A DNA stretch of 64,000 bases from Acidiphilium sp. PA (GCF_026191915.1 NZ_JAIMBY010000016.1:18150-82149); one strand, 5' to 3'. Positions 42,936-52,082 are shown, counted from the first letter of the stretch. Numbers and translations are program-made. Notes: a model not told the origin generated them from the sequence alone.

Positions 42936-43644
42936 CGGATATCCCTCAATTGGCAATGGTGCATTGCTCCGCCACGATGGCGAATGAGACCAGCCGACGT
43001 CGGAAAGATGAAAACCGGAACGGGGAAACGGCCCCGCACCGAGAGCGGAATAGTAACAAGCGCGTGAACGGTCAGCTCGCGCTATAACCTTACCTGCACC
43101 TGATCGCCCAACAATCTGCAGGAACGATGGATAATCACATCTGATATAGGTATCGGAAATGGGCGCTTCTGACGCGCCTCCTTTGAAAACTGCTAAAACA
43201 AGTCGTTTCGCATCCGGAATCGGGTGCAATGGTGTATGGAAAGTAAATAATGAAATTATATTGCTGAGAGAATGGGCGGCGTGACTGATGCGTGATCAGG
43301 GCGTTAGCCGTGTGTGAGGGGGGTAAACTGTGATCGGCTTGGGCCGCGATGCTGTGGCGCTGGCGTGCCAGTGTGGCATGGGTGGCACGGCGCGGGGCGC
43401 GTGAGCGCTGACGGCACCATAGTGCCGGGGCTGCGCGGAGAGCAATCGAAAGTCGGCTGGTGGGTCTCCGTGCTGTGGCTATGCTGGTATATTTCACGCA
43501 AATGTGATGATCCGGGCTGCCGGTGATTGTGACCGGGCGAGTGCGGGCGTCCTGCGGATGAACGCAAAGGGGCGGCTCTGATGCCGCCCTTGTCCGGTCA
43601 TGGTTGGGGGAGGGTGGGGCGGCTGATGCCGCCCCGTGGTGGTG
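42936..43644. other. Long spacer upstream of the relaxase operon, candidate oriT/regulatory region
   Basis: About 700 bases without a convincing gene. It has an AT-rich patch (43190-43270) in otherwise GC-rich DNA and a cluster of GTGCC/GGCAC elements near 43370-43427, including the hairpin CGGCAC-CATA-GTGCCG at 43412-43427. Two near-identical GGCGGC...GCCGCC hairpins flank 43570-43635. Its position beside the relaxase operon makes it the best place in the window to look for oriT and for the operon promoter. Confidence 0.4.
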
Positions 43645-44280
43645 TCAGTGTGCCACCCGCATTTGCTTCCACCATGCGATGCGGTCGTCGCGGCTGGCAT
43701 TGGCCAGTTTCAAGAGGATGTGGCCATGGCAGGGGAGTGGGGGTGGGCAGTAGCAAACGAGATCGCGGCCTTTGAGTTCGTCGATCGTGCGCAAGAGTTC
43801 GTTTTGCCGGGAGAGCCAATATTCATGTTTGGCGGTCACGTCCTCGCGGCTGCCATCGCGGCCGATCACGAACGGGTTGCCCCATTTCGATCCCCTGCCG
43901 ATGTAGACCGCATCGGCGGGGAGTTGGCGGGCGTAGGTCTTTTTATTCAGAACGCGGTAGGTGCGGGTCGGTTGGAGGGGGGTGCGCTCGGTCTGGGGTT
44001 GTGCGGCTCGATCTGCGGCGAGGGCGTAGGTTTCGAGGTCGAGATAGCGTTCGGTGGCGTTCAAGTCCTGCCATTCGAGGATATCAACGGGCGACCATTC
44101 CGGGCGTTCTGCCGGGGGGAGGCCATGGGCGGCGCGGTCGGCATCAAGGCGGGCGTAGATCGCTTCGATCTCGCGCAGTTCTGATCTTTTCAACCGGGCG
44201 CGGGCGAGGCGGCGGAGGTAGTGTTCTTGTGCTTCATAGGGGCGATGGCTGCGGGGGGCGGTTTCTGTCGAAAGGCTCAT
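43645..44280 (-). CDS. DUF4326-domain protein
   Basis: 211 residues. The C-terminal 100 residues carry the DUF4326 signature: VYIGRGSKWGNPFVIG, then GRDLVCYCPPPLPCHGHIL, with paired cysteines and a histidine that may bind metal. The N-terminal half is charged and helical. DUF4326 proteins occur on plasmids and phages; their activity is not established. Upstream lies a structured leader with two strong hairpins and one copy of the conserved core element. Confidence 0.75.
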   Translation of the reverse strand: MSLSTETAPRSHRPYEAQEHYLRRLARARLKRSELREIEAIYARLDADRAAHGLPPAERPEWSPVDILEWQDLNATERYLDLETYALAADRAAQPQTERTPLQPTRTYRVLNKKTYARQLPADAVYIGRGSKWGNPFVIGRDGSREDVTAKHEYWLSRQNELLRTIDELKGRDLVCYCPPPLPCHGHILLKLANASRDDRIAWWKQMRVAH

Positions 44281-44382
44281 TTCTGCTATCCTTATGATAA
44301 TATTGGGGAAAAGGGTTCACCCCTTTTCCCCTGCCTCGCGGCGAGCGCAGGGGAGAGGGATAAAATGCATGCGTGAATGGTC

Positions 44383-44430
44383 GGGCTGCGGCAGACGCGG
44401 GCCTCTTGGGGCCTGCGGATGACGCGGCCC
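44383..44430 (-). ncRNA. Structured leader element, copy 1
   Basis: A 28-base core (44393-44420) identical to that at 44949-44976 forms an inner hairpin between GCGGGCC and GGCCTGC. It is closed by an outer stem of 44383-44392 with 44421-44430. The outer stem differs in sequence from copy 2 yet still pairs, including two fully compensatory base-pair changes. It lies 100 bases upstream of the DUF4326 gene, on the strand that would be transcribed into its leader. Confidence 0.5.
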
Positions 44431-44658
44431 TGCCACTTCTAAGGATGCGTTTTAAGGGAGAGGGCCTGCAGCCCTCTCCCTGCTTTCTTTCTTCCCGGCG
44501 GTGGTGTGGCGCGGTGATTGGGGTTGGTCATGAGGGAGCCACACTGTTTCCCCAGCCGGTGGCTTCACCGAGCTTGCACTCGCCTTTCCCTGCTGGTCCG
44601 GGCATTTTGCTGTGGAACGGCAAAAGGGCCGAACCCTTTTCGGGTCCGGCCCTCTCGA

Positions 44659-44838
44659 TCAGTAGGGGATCTGATCCTCCGGGATGTCTCCGGGAAGGCT
44701 GGGGCGGCTCCAGACCACGTCCGTCTCGGGTCCGTGGGCGGTGTGGCGTGTCTCGATATACTCGATCTCGAAGCCGCCCGAGGTCATGCGGCGGCCGTCG
44801 TGGCGGGTCAGGCGGTCAGTTGTGCGAACGTATACCAT
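44659..44838 (-). CDS. Small plasmid protein
   Basis: 59 residues from the ATG at 44838 with AAGGG nine bases upstream. The composition is balanced (VRTTDRLTRHDGRRMTSGG and a C-terminal PGDIPEDQIPY). No family recognised. Its leader carries the second copy of the conserved structured element. Confidence 0.5.
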   Translation of the reverse strand: MVYVRTTDRLTRHDGRRMTSGGFEIEYIETRHTAHGPETDVVWSRPSLPGDIPEDQIPY

Positions 44839-44939
44839 CGGGGTTATCCCTTTCTGCATCAGCGGAATTGCTGATGATCAGCGGGAAAGCCGGCCTTCGT
44901 GGTGGCTCAACCCTGAAGCTACGCGAGCGCGCGAGGTCG

Positions 44940-44985
44940 GGTTGCGGAAGACGCGGGCCTCTTGGGGCCTGCGGATTCCGCAACC
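44940..44985 (-). ncRNA. Structured leader element, copy 2
   Basis: This is the same 28-base core as copy 1 (here 44949-44976). Its outer stem, GGTTGCGGA (44940-44948) with TCCGCAACC (44977-44985), is perfectly paired. Further hairpins follow to the right (45010-45060). It lies about 100 bases upstream of the small gene ending at 44659. The 45,000-45,280 stretch has no other gene that I can support. Confidence 0.5.
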
Positions 44986-45283
44986 TGGCCTTGCGGTAGC
45001 TGGCGTGGCTGAACCGCGCTCTTGCGCGGCGCCCGAAGGGCGGGGTTGAACCAGCACGACCTTGGCCGGCTTTATAATTGAGAGACCAGCAGAAGAGCCA
45101 AGGCACTGGCGGACGAACAACCGGCGGTGATCGGGCGCATCTGGTGGGAGGGTGATGACGAAACTGGCCCCGCGTTTCTTTCCGGTTGCCCGTTCGTGAG
45201 GTGAGGCAAGAACCGGTCACTGCCATCCTGAGACAAGGAAAAGGGCGGAGACCTTGCGGTCTCCGCCCCTGAGGCTGTCCGGG

Positions 45284-45877
45284 TCAGGCTCCGAAGGCAC
45301 CCAACTCGACGTCAGCCGCCTGCCGCTGGACGTTGCGGGACGATGCACCCGAGGGAGAGTAGGGTTTCCAGTCCGTGCCGATGACGGTTTCGTAGGCGTC
45401 GATGGCTCCGGTGACGGCGGCCATGAGGGCGTAGGCGTTGAGGCCAGCCTTGGCCGCGAACTCCCGGGCCCGTGCTGCTCTGCTGTCGAAGCCGAGAACC
45501 GGATCGCGATCCTCGTCGCGGTGGTCGTTGGCGAGCTTGGCGGTCTCCATGCGGGCGTCGCTGACCTTCGCGCTGTAGAAGGTGGCCGCCCCATGGGCGG
45601 ACCGGACGAAGGCGTTGACGATGCGATCGAGGTGGATCCGCAGCGCCTTTTCATCGAGATGGGCTTCCAGCGCCCGGGCCGAGAGACCGATCTGTTGTTC
45701 GGTGCTGGCGCGGATGCTTTCGAAGTCGACGGGATCGAGGGCGAAGGTGGAGCTGATCTTGTCGGCCTGATTGTGCGTGGGGGCGATCATCCGGATCGTC
45801 TCGAGGGTGATCGGCGTTTCACCGCGCGGGGTGCGGGTGGTGGCGGGAGCGTTCTTCGTGGTTTTCGTCTTCGACAT
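45284..45877 (-). CDS. Plasmid hypothetical protein, helical
   Basis: 197 residues from the ATG at 45877. After a Lys/Thr/Pro-rich start the protein is largely helical, with IRMIAPTHNQADKIS and a C-terminal LNAYALMAAVTGAIDAYE. No known domain. It stands alone with its own GC-rich hairpin leader. Codon use and composition are those of neighbouring backbone genes. Confidence 0.6.
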   Translation of the reverse strand: MSKTKTTKNAPATTRTPRGETPITLETIRMIAPTHNQADKISSTFALDPVDFESIRASTEQQIGLSARALEAHLDEKALRIHLDRIVNAFVRSAHGAATFYSAKVSDARMETAKLANDHRDEDRDPVLGFDSRAARAREFAAKAGLNAYALMAAVTGAIDAYETVIGTDWKPYSPSGASSRNVQRQAADVELGAFGA

Positions 45878-45983
45878 CTGACTGATCTCTCTACAAAGCC
45901 GGGGGATCGCAGGCACCTTGCCTGCTCTACCGCCGCGGTGCCGATCTGAAGGCCGGGCATAGAGACCTGAGGCATACCCCTGA

Positions 45984-46040
45984 GGGCCGGCTGGCGCGGG
46001 CAGCGACGCGTTCTATACGCGTCGCAACACGGGCCGGCCC
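45984..46040 (-). ncRNA. Hairpin leader of the 45877 gene
   Basis: An outer stem pairs GGGCCGGC (45984-45991) with GCCGGCCC (46033-46040). It encloses a perfect hairpin, CGACGCG...CGCGTCG (46003-46024). A further hairpin, GCAGGCA-CCT-TGCCTGC, lies nearer the start codon around 45919-45935. The layout resembles the other leaders of this replicon, without sequence identity to them. Confidence 0.4.
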
Positions 46041-46805
46041 GAACCGCAGGCGCTTCGCCCGTCATGACAGGCGCGCACCAGGCGCGCCTGGACGGCGAAG
46101 CGGGGGTTGCCGCTGGTCTCGCCCGGCCTAGATCGGGCACCTCGCGCGGCGGGAAGCAGGCAATTGTCAGCGATCCCGTGCGATGTGCGGAGAGATCGGC
46201 GATGGCGGGGCAGAGACCCCGGACGTCTCCCGCATCCTGCACATTCCGCGCGTTGACCGGAATCACCAATGACGGCCGCAGATCGGATCCCACGCTCGGC
46301 CGGGAAGTCCGCACCCACGCTGCCCGGATCGCGACTGAAGATCTCCGCGCCGGTAACGGGCGAGCGGACGCGATGGGCTGGCGGGGGATGAGCCTGTCTC
46401 GCATGATGCGGCTGGCATCCACCGGTGCAATCCGAACGCTGCTCCGGTTCGCTGGCGCGGACCACCGACAGAGCGGAGGTCATCCGAGGCGGGCGAGACG
46501 CCGAACCGCTGTAACACCGCGACCGGTCGGTGACGGTCTCGGATCGACGGAGACGCCGGGCCGTGATCGAGCGGCTGGCTGACCTTGCCATGCCCGTGGC
46601 AGTCGCGACAAAGCCAACGCCGCCGAACCGCAATGGACCGGCATGGGAGCCGCACCCCGGGTGCTTGTCGTCTCACGCGCGGGTGGCTGGTGCCCGTCAG
46701 AGATGATCCGCCGGGGTGATCACGCGCAGACTTTGGGGCGGGAATTCGTTGCGGAATCCCCCTTGTCCTGGTATTGTTCGCGCCGTGGAAACAAGAGATT
46801 TCGCG
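46041..46805. other. Gene-free stretch before the creatininase-family gene
   Basis: About 760 bases. Open frames exist on both strands (for example 46064-46582 +) but they are Arg/Gly-rich, lack ribosome sites and overlap each other, as expected by chance in GC-rich DNA. No repeat or RNA gene is recognised. Confidence 0.35.
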
Positions 46806-47501
46806 ATGCTCGTTCGTGACTGCAACTGGCTGCAGATCGAAGACTACCTCAAACAGGACGACCGCGCGGCCCTGCCCATCGGCTGCACCGAGCAGCATGC
46901 GTTCCTGAGCCTCGCGACCGACAGCATCCTCGCTGAGCGGGTCGCGCAGGAAGCCGCCGAACCACTCGGCGTGCCGGTCTTTCCAGCCATCACCTATGGC
47001 ATCACGCCCTATTTCATGGCCTTCCCCGGCACAGTGAGCCTGCGGGTCGAAACCATGCTCGCTTTGGTACGCGACATTCTGGACGGGCTTGATCACCAGG
47101 GCTTCCGGCGCATCCTTCTGGTCAACGGCCACGGCGGCAATGCCGTCCTACGCGACTTCGTGGCGGAGTGGGGTGCAGACCATCCACGCTGCAGCGTGAA
47201 ATTCCATAACTGGTGGAATGCGCCGCTGACAGCGGGGAAAGTGTTAGCTCTCGACCCGCTCGCGACCCACGCCTCCTGGATGGAGAATTTTCCCTGGACC
47301 CGGCTCGGCAACGATCCCTCACCCGACTCCGTCAAGCCCGCCGTCCCGCAGATCGGCGGCCGCAACCCCGAAGCCGTCCGGCACCAGATCGGCGACGGCA
47401 ATTTCGGCGGTCGCTATCGGCGCCCGGATGACGAGATGCTGGCCGTCTGGCAGGTCGCGGTCGAAGAAACCCGCGCCCTGCTCACCACCGGCTGGCCCTG
47501 A
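46806..47501 (+). CDS. Creatininase-family amidohydrolase
   Basis: 231 residues from the ATG at 46806; the longer frame starts in non-protein-like sequence. The family features are the metal-binding LPIGCTEQHAFLSLATD near residues 20-36, the segment FPAITYGITPYF, and VNGHGGNAVL with a conserved His and Asn. Members hydrolyse creatinine or related cyclic and formyl amides and need Zn or Mn. It is the only clear metabolic enzyme in this part of the backbone and stands between small plasmid genes on the opposite strand, so it was probably acquired as cargo. Confidence 0.8.
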   Translation: MLVRDCNWLQIEDYLKQDDRAALPIGCTEQHAFLSLATDSILAERVAQEAAEPLGVPVFPAITYGITPYFMAFPGTVSLRVETMLALVRDILDGLDHQGFRRILLVNGHGGNAVLRDFVAEWGADHPRCSVKFHNWWNAPLTAGKVLALDPLATHASWMENFPWTRLGNDPSPDSVKPAVPQIGGRNPEAVRHQIGDGNFGGRYRRPDDEMLAVWQVAVEETRALLTTGWP

Positions 47502-47541
47502 CCCATGCGGCGCGGCGCCCGTGCTGCCCCTGGCGCCCGGC

Positions 47542-48048
47542 TTAAAACGGGATATCATTCTCCAATACCGCCTCTTTCCGATCGTATTCCGCCTGATATT
47601 TCTGGTGGAATTGATCGAACCGTTCGATCACATCACTGATGGTTCGGGATATCCTGCGGGACGTTACATCGTCCTCGTCGTAGTAAAAAAGGTGGTCGGC
47701 CTCGTCCCGTGATATCCCGAAATATTTGCCTATTGCATCCCAACCTGTCGTTATTTCGCCAGTGGAGAGATTCCGGTAAAAGGGAACCGGCATGCCATGA
47801 TCTTCTAATATCCCCATCCGCAACCCTTGCTTCTGATGCCATGGGTCCTGTGTCATCCAGCCGACAGCACAGCCGACCGTGCCACATTCATGGCTCGGGT
47901 TGCCCGAATCCAGTTCCGGTTCTCCTTCCCATTCAGCATCGATGAGTTGGCTCAACCATAGCCCCAGGCTGAAGGGTTTATCCGCCTGCTGGATCTCGCG
48001 CAGCACCCGGAGACCTTCTGTCATCCGGGTGAGATGAATTTTCTCCAT
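47542..48048 (-). CDS. Plasmid hypothetical protein with CxxxxC motif
   Basis: 168 residues from the ATG behind AGGAG. It has the segment HECGTVGCAVGWMT near residues 53-66, a pattern seen in many plasmid- and phage-encoded proteins of unknown role, and an acidic C-terminal half. It is the last of three co-directional genes (with 48451 and 48669 starts). No function can be assigned. Confidence 0.6.
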   Translation of the reverse strand: MEKIHLTRMTEGLRVLREIQQADKPFSLGLWLSQLIDAEWEGEPELDSGNPSHECGTVGCAVGWMTQDPWHQKQGLRMGILEDHGMPVPFYRNLSTGEITTGWDAIGKYFGISRDEADHLFYYDEDDVTSRRISRTISDVIERFDQFHQKYQAEYDRKEAVLENDIPF

Positions 48049-48058
48049 TGGGCTGCTC

Positions 48059-48451
48059 CTATGACCAACCGATGTGGGTGGCACCTATAGCGCGGCTTTC
48101 GCGTGCCATGACGGCAAGCTGGTGCAGGCGTTTCTGGACATAGCCCTCCACACGCCCGCCGATGATAATCGCCATGCCGTAGCCGGTCTGGCTGGTGCGG
48201 ACGTCCATCGCGGGCGAGGGGCGATCGATCGATCCGCGCAGCGCGCGGGTCGTGCGATCAAGGAAGTCATCGATCGGAACCGGGACGTCGCTGACGCTCG
48301 TCTCCGGGAAACCAAGTTGCTCCAGCACATCAAGCGCATTTGCGTTGCACATGTTGATGCTGAACCGGTCATCGTCGGTGTCGCAGCCTGCCGGGATGCG
48401 CCAGATGTTTTCGGCCGCGTTGAACACATACGGCATGAAGTCGATGCTCAT
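48059..48451 (-). CDS. Plasmid hypothetical protein
   Basis: 130 residues from the ATG at 48451, which overlaps the previous stop (TGATG) and has GGAGG seven bases before it. It includes the stretch GYGMAIIIGGRVEGYVQKRL near the C-terminus. No domain recognised. Part of a three-gene operon. Confidence 0.6.
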   Translation of the reverse strand: MSIDFMPYVFNAAENIWRIPAGCDTDDDRFSINMCNANALDVLEQLGFPETSVSDVPVPIDDFLDRTTRALRGSIDRPSPAMDVRTSQTGYGMAIIIGGRVEGYVQKRLHQLAVMARESRAIGATHIGWS

Positions 48452-48669
48452 CACACGGCCTCCGGGAACAGGGTGGCGAGGCTGGTGCCGGTGACTTCGA
48501 TCTTGCCGATGCCATCACCGCTGATCGCGTAGCCCCGACCCATCTCGGGATGTCGGCCAATCCAGTATTGGGCGTATTCCCGGGCCGGTTCGATCGTATC
48601 GAACTCGCGGGTCTCGCTGTGGCGATCCACCGAGCTGTAGCGGACCTTGATGCGGGTTTGGTCTGTCAT
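48451..48669 (-). CDS. Small plasmid protein, first gene of a three-gene operon
   Basis: 72 residues. It contains a region (FDTIEPAREYAQYWIGRHPE, then GRGYAISGDG) resembling small plasmid proteins that form a compact alpha/beta fold. No function known. A structured leader with a conserved 3' segment precedes it. Confidence 0.6.
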   Translation of the reverse strand: MTDQTRIKVRYSSVDRHSETREFDTIEPAREYAQYWIGRHPEMGRGYAISGDGIGKIEVTGTSLATLFPEAV

Positions 48670-48681
48670 CGTTGTGTTCCT

Positions 48682-48837
48682 TTCGATGTCATCTTCTGTT
48701 TGAAGACCCCATCGAGCGGCCGCCGGCTGGGCGGGCGGGCAAGGGCGCGGTCTGGCCCCACTTGGGGGGCCAGCCGCGGGAACTGAGCCACGCGCAGCCT
48801 GCCCCTTGGCAGGCGAGCATGGCGAAACCCTTGCCGG
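48682..48837 (-). ncRNA. Structured leader shared with the 49717 gene
   Basis: Outer stem GGCAAGGG/CCCTTGCC (within 48736-48745 and 48828-48837) encloses two perfect hairpins: CTGGCCCC/GGGGCCAG (48752-48773) and GCCTGCC/GGCAGGC (48797-48814). On the transcribed strand it is followed by GCGGCCGC, CGATGG and GTCTTCA, then a small hairpin before the start codon. The same parts in the same order precede the gene at 49717. Confidence 0.5.
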
Positions 48838-49273
48838 CCCGGCCGGCCGGTGGCAGTGATGATGTTGTTTCCTATTGGTTATTGATTATCGATCAACTTT
48901 TTCTTTGCTGACTGCCGTTCTGCCGGGTGATCGGCTGGTTTATCTGGCATTCAGGGTTTGCTGCGACGGATGATTGCTCCGTGCATTGCGTAGCGTCTGA
49001 TATATTAACGAACCGTAGCGTCCTGTCAGAATAGTTCCGAAAATTTCTTGCGCCGGCGATTCCGGGAGATCGGCGACCTGCCCGTTGGAAGCTCCGACAC
49101 AATCGTGGCCTACCCGGAATGCTGTGCCGGGAAAGACGTTGTTCAATGCGTCCAGTATGGACGCGTCGATACGACCGGCGAGTATTCGGTCTCCATTCCG
49201 TCCGGGAGCAGTTCAGCCTTGCCCGGACGGAATGCTGGAATGGGACCGGGCTCGGTGGCGACGTGTGGCCCGA

Positions 49274-49717
49274 TCAGGGGAACACGCCGACGCGTGATCC
49301 GATCCGACGGCCGGTTTCATCCTTCAGGGCCGGATCCGGATCGTCGGCGATGCCGAGCGTCGCGGTCTCGGCCGTGATCCGCCCCGCGAAGCGAAGCGTG
49401 CGGCCGACCTGATCGAGCTTGTCGATCGGGAAGGGCACGAGATCCAGCACCCGACAGGATGGCCACTGGCGGATGACGATGGTGTTGCACACCGCGTCGA
49501 GCGACCAGGTGATATATCCGGCCAGCGCGCTGTTGGAGACGTCGGCACGGATCAGGCGAAGCAGCGCCAGTTCGGCAGGCGATTCTGGCGCATCCAGCAT
49601 GGCGCGAAAGGCCTCCGTCGTGCGGACGATGGGTGCTTTGTTATTCCGACCGACGTGGGACGCAAGGAGGGCGGTCGGTGTCGGGTGTAGCGCGACCACA
49701 TTGTAGGTGCTGCTCAT
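49274..49717 (-). CDS. Plasmid hypothetical protein
   Basis: 147 residues from the ATG with AAGGA upstream. The sequence is globular, with SALAGYITWSLDAVCNTIVI in the middle. No family recognised. It is a single gene with a structured leader of the type found before 48669. The gap 48890-49273 on its far side holds no gene I can support. Confidence 0.55.
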   Translation of the reverse strand: MSSTYNVVALHPTPTALLASHVGRNNKAPIVRTTEAFRAMLDAPESPAELALLRLIRADVSNSALAGYITWSLDAVCNTIVIRQWPSCRVLDLVPFPIDKLDQVGRTLRFAGRITAETATLGIADDPDPALKDETGRRIGSRVGVFP

Positions 49718-49730
49718 TTTCTGATCCTTG

Positions 49731-49850
49731 ATCATGGGGTTATCTTCTTCCTGAAGACAACCATCGCGCGGCCGCGGCCTGACCGGCCGGGCAAGGGCGC
49801 GCGCCTCTACCGGCGCGCGGGCCGCCCTATGCGGCCTTCACCCTTGCCGG
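49731..49850 (-). ncRNA. Structured leader shared with the 48669 gene
   Basis: Outer stem CGGGCAAGGG (49788-49797) with CCCTTGCCGG (49841-49850) encloses a perfect CGCGCGCC/GGCGCGCG hairpin and a GGCCGC/GCGGCC hairpin. The hairpin sequences differ from those of the 48669 leader but occupy the same places. The following single-stranded segment (GCGGCCGC, CGATGG, GTCTTCA) is nearly the same. Confidence 0.5.
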
Positions 49851-50010
49851 GACGGGCAGGGCCGTGGCAGGCGGACATGGACTCTGATTGACTGGTCGGG
49901 GTCAGGTGAATGAATCGGCCCGATTGCCTGTCAATATTCACTGTCCGCCTAAGCGGCGGTGTATCGGTGGTCTGCTATATGACGTGGTTTGTTTACGATG
50001 AGGTGTTTCA

Positions 50011-50295
50011 ATGGCGCTGGACGGCACCAAACCCGCTGGGCTCGGTCATCGCTGGACCGAGGCCGAGGACCGCATTCTCTATGAGGGGTTTCTCTTCAAC
50101 GAGAAGCCAAGGACCATCAGCGTAAGATGCGGCAGGAGCCTCTCCGCGATCCGCCAGCGCCTGATCCGTCTTGACCTGATCGACGGCCAGGGGGTGCGCA
50201 ACAACAACCCGCCGCTGTTCGATCAGATCCGTGCCACGTTTCATGCCAACGCGGTATCGGGTGGCGGCGAACCTGCCGCTGAGACCGATTCCTAA
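50011..50295 (+). CDS. Small helix-turn-helix (SANT/Myb-like) protein
   Basis: 94 residues. The segment WTEAEDRILYEGFLF and the helix SLSAIRQRLIRL resemble a short Myb/SANT or GcrA-like DNA-binding fold. The start has GAGG nine bases upstream. The stop overlaps the SRAP gene (TAATG), so the two form an operon. It may regulate that operon; this is inference. Confidence 0.55.
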   Translation: MALDGTKPAGLGHRWTEAEDRILYEGFLFNEKPRTISVRCGRSLSAIRQRLIRLDLIDGQGVRNNNPPLFDQIRATFHANAVSGGGEPAAETDS

Positions 50296-51002
50296 TGTGC
50301 GGCAGGATCGCCCAGAGCTTCCCTGACGGATCGCTGGATCGCCTGATTGGCACCCCCGGTGCGAAAATTCCTCGCTCATTGCGATGGAACGTCTCACCCG
50401 GTCAGAGTGTCATTGCGGTACACCAAGGCGACGGTCGCGAGCGGCAGTTCTGCATGCCGGAGTGGGGCTTCGTGGCACCCTGGGAGAAGGTTGCCGAACT
50501 CGCGCGGATCAAACCGATCAATGCCAAAGCGGAGACCGTGGCGGCAAGCAAGCTATTCGGCAGCTCGTTCAAATCGCGCCGCTGTCTGGTGCCGGTGCGC
50601 TGCTGGTATGAATGGAAACCGGTCGCTCCCGGCCTGAAGCAACCCTATGCGCTCGGCCGCACTGACGCCGAGCCGATCACGCTGGGCGGGATCATCTCGT
50701 TACGCCGGCCCCATCGGGATTTTCCGGTGGAACTGTCGCTGGCGATCATCACCACGCCGGCACCTGAATCGCTCGCGGATATCCATACTCGGGCGCCGCT
50801 GGTGATCGGCGAGGCGGATTGGTCGATCTGGCTTGGCGAGGTTTCGGGGGATCCGTCCGGTATTCTCGAGCGAAACACGGCAGGAGTGATGGACGCGTGG
50901 CCCGTCTCCTGCGCGGTCAATCGCACGGTAACCGATGGTCCTGGTTTGGTCGAGCCGGTGGAAATCGAAGCCGCGGCGATAACGACTGAGGGCAATGCAT
51001 GA
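50295..51002 (+). CDS. SRAP-domain protein (YedK/HMCES-like)
   Basis: 235 residues. The catalytic Cys2 follows the initiator Met (MCGRIAQ). The family motifs INAKAET and VRCWYEWKP, and a His near DIHTRAPLV, are in place. SRAP proteins form a covalent crosslink with abasic sites in single-stranded DNA and shield them. On a conjugative replicon this would protect transferred single strands. The full active site is preserved and the length is normal. Confidence 0.88.
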   Translation: MCGRIAQSFPDGSLDRLIGTPGAKIPRSLRWNVSPGQSVIAVHQGDGRERQFCMPEWGFVAPWEKVAELARIKPINAKAETVAASKLFGSSFKSRRCLVPVRCWYEWKPVAPGLKQPYALGRTDAEPITLGGIISLRRPHRDFPVELSLAIITTPAPESLADIHTRAPLVIGEADWSIWLGEVSGDPSGILERNTAGVMDAWPVSCAVNRTVTDGPGLVEPVEIEAAAITTEGNA

Positions 51003-51068
51003 GGAATGAGGCGGTTGCGGCCGTGAAGGCTGTGATCGCCATTGGCCTCGTCATCCGCGCGGGGCAAA

Positions 51069-52082
51069 TCATTCCACGCGGGTTCTCGTCAGGGCTTCGT
51101 TCCAGTCCTTTGCTGCGCCGGGCGGCCGCAACCGTTCGATGGTTACGGCGATCGATGTGATCGTCGCCTCGATCCGTGCGGCATGGTGATCCCCGGCCGC
51201 ATCGGCATCGGTGGCGATGACCAGAGTGCCGCCGGCGGATCCTAGCTCCCCGACCAGCTGACAAAGGGCGGTGACGGTGCCCGGCCCCAGCCCGCCGGTG
51301 GTGGCGACATAGATCGTGTCCGTCCGGCTTGGCTCAAGGGCGGCGAGGCTCAAGGCGTCGATCGGTGCTTCGGTCACCGCGACCCGCCGGGGATATCCGG
51401 TCGTGCCGCCGGGCGCGAACCGGAATAGGCTCTTCTGTCCGCCGCGGAGAACTCCCCGGTAACCCGGGCCGCGCGCCTCGATGCCGGTCAATCTGCCCTC
51501 GTGGTCCCGATGGGCGAACCAGGCGCAGCCGAACCCGCCGGCCCGGATGCAATCCTGTGCCGCGGCAGCGGCGAGCATGGTGGCGGGCAGATGCCGTTCG
51601 CGGGTGAGATAGCCCCAGGCTTTCGTCGAGGGGCGCAGCGAGGGCTTCGCCTGCCAGCGGATCAATGGAGAGATCGTCTCGATCCGATCCGCCGTTGAGC
51701 CGGCGACAGCGACCGGTCCTGACGGGGCGATGCCGGCGATCGCGCGGAGCGTCTGGCGGACATGGCCGAAGTTGCGATCCGGATGGAGGAACTGGATCAG
51801 GGTGAAGCAATCGCCTTTCTCCGCTCCGAGTGGGTTCCACCAGCCCTTGTCGTCATGGTTGACGATCAGGATTTCGCCGGAGCCGCGGCGGTATTTCACG
51901 GCGCGTCGGGAACTTTCGGCGGGATCGATCTGCCATCCTTCGCGTTCGAGGATGAGGGCACAGGAGACGGTTCGCCGCAGCAGATCGACTTCACTGGCGT
52001 CGTTGTCACGGTTGCCCCGCCGGTTGTCGGATCGCTGGCCGGGCAGGGGTGGATATCTGGTGGTGTCGGTGGTTGAGATCAT
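51069..52082 (-). CDS. DUF3991/Toprim-domain primase-like protein
   Basis: 337 residues. The N-terminal DUF3991-like part includes KYRRGSGEILIVNHDDKGWW and LIQFL near residues 65-100. The C-terminal Toprim domain has the glutamate in VAVTEAPIDALS and the DxD-type acidic pair in VIATDADAAGDHH. Such proteins are common on conjugative plasmids and resemble primases without the zinc finger. It probably acts on single-stranded DNA. Its leader has a 10-base-pair closing stem. Confidence 0.78.
   Translation of the reverse strand: MISTTDTTRYPPLPGQRSDNRRGNRDNDASEVDLLRRTVSCALILEREGWQIDPAESSRRAVKYRRGSGEILIVNHDDKGWWNPLGAEKGDCFTLIQFLHPDRNFGHVRQTLRAIAGIAPSGPVAVAGSTADRIETISPLIRWQAKPSLRPSTKAWGYLTRERHLPATMLAAAAAQDCIRAGGFGCAWFAHRDHEGRLTGIEARGPGYRGVLRGGQKSLFRFAPGGTTGYPRRVAVTEAPIDALSLAALEPSRTDTIYVATTGGLGPGTVTALCQLVGELGSAGGTLVIATDADAAGDHHAARIEATITSIAVTIERLRPPGAAKDWNEALTRTRVE

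Noticed and set aside
44383..44985. The repeated 28-base element as the start of a CRISPR array.
   Set aside because: Only two copies 556 bases apart, with base-paired flanks and no regular spacers or cas genes.
46064..46582. 172-codon ORF on the + strand.
   Set aside because: Arg/Gly/Ala-rich, no ribosome site, overlapping frames on the other strand; no protein-like segments.
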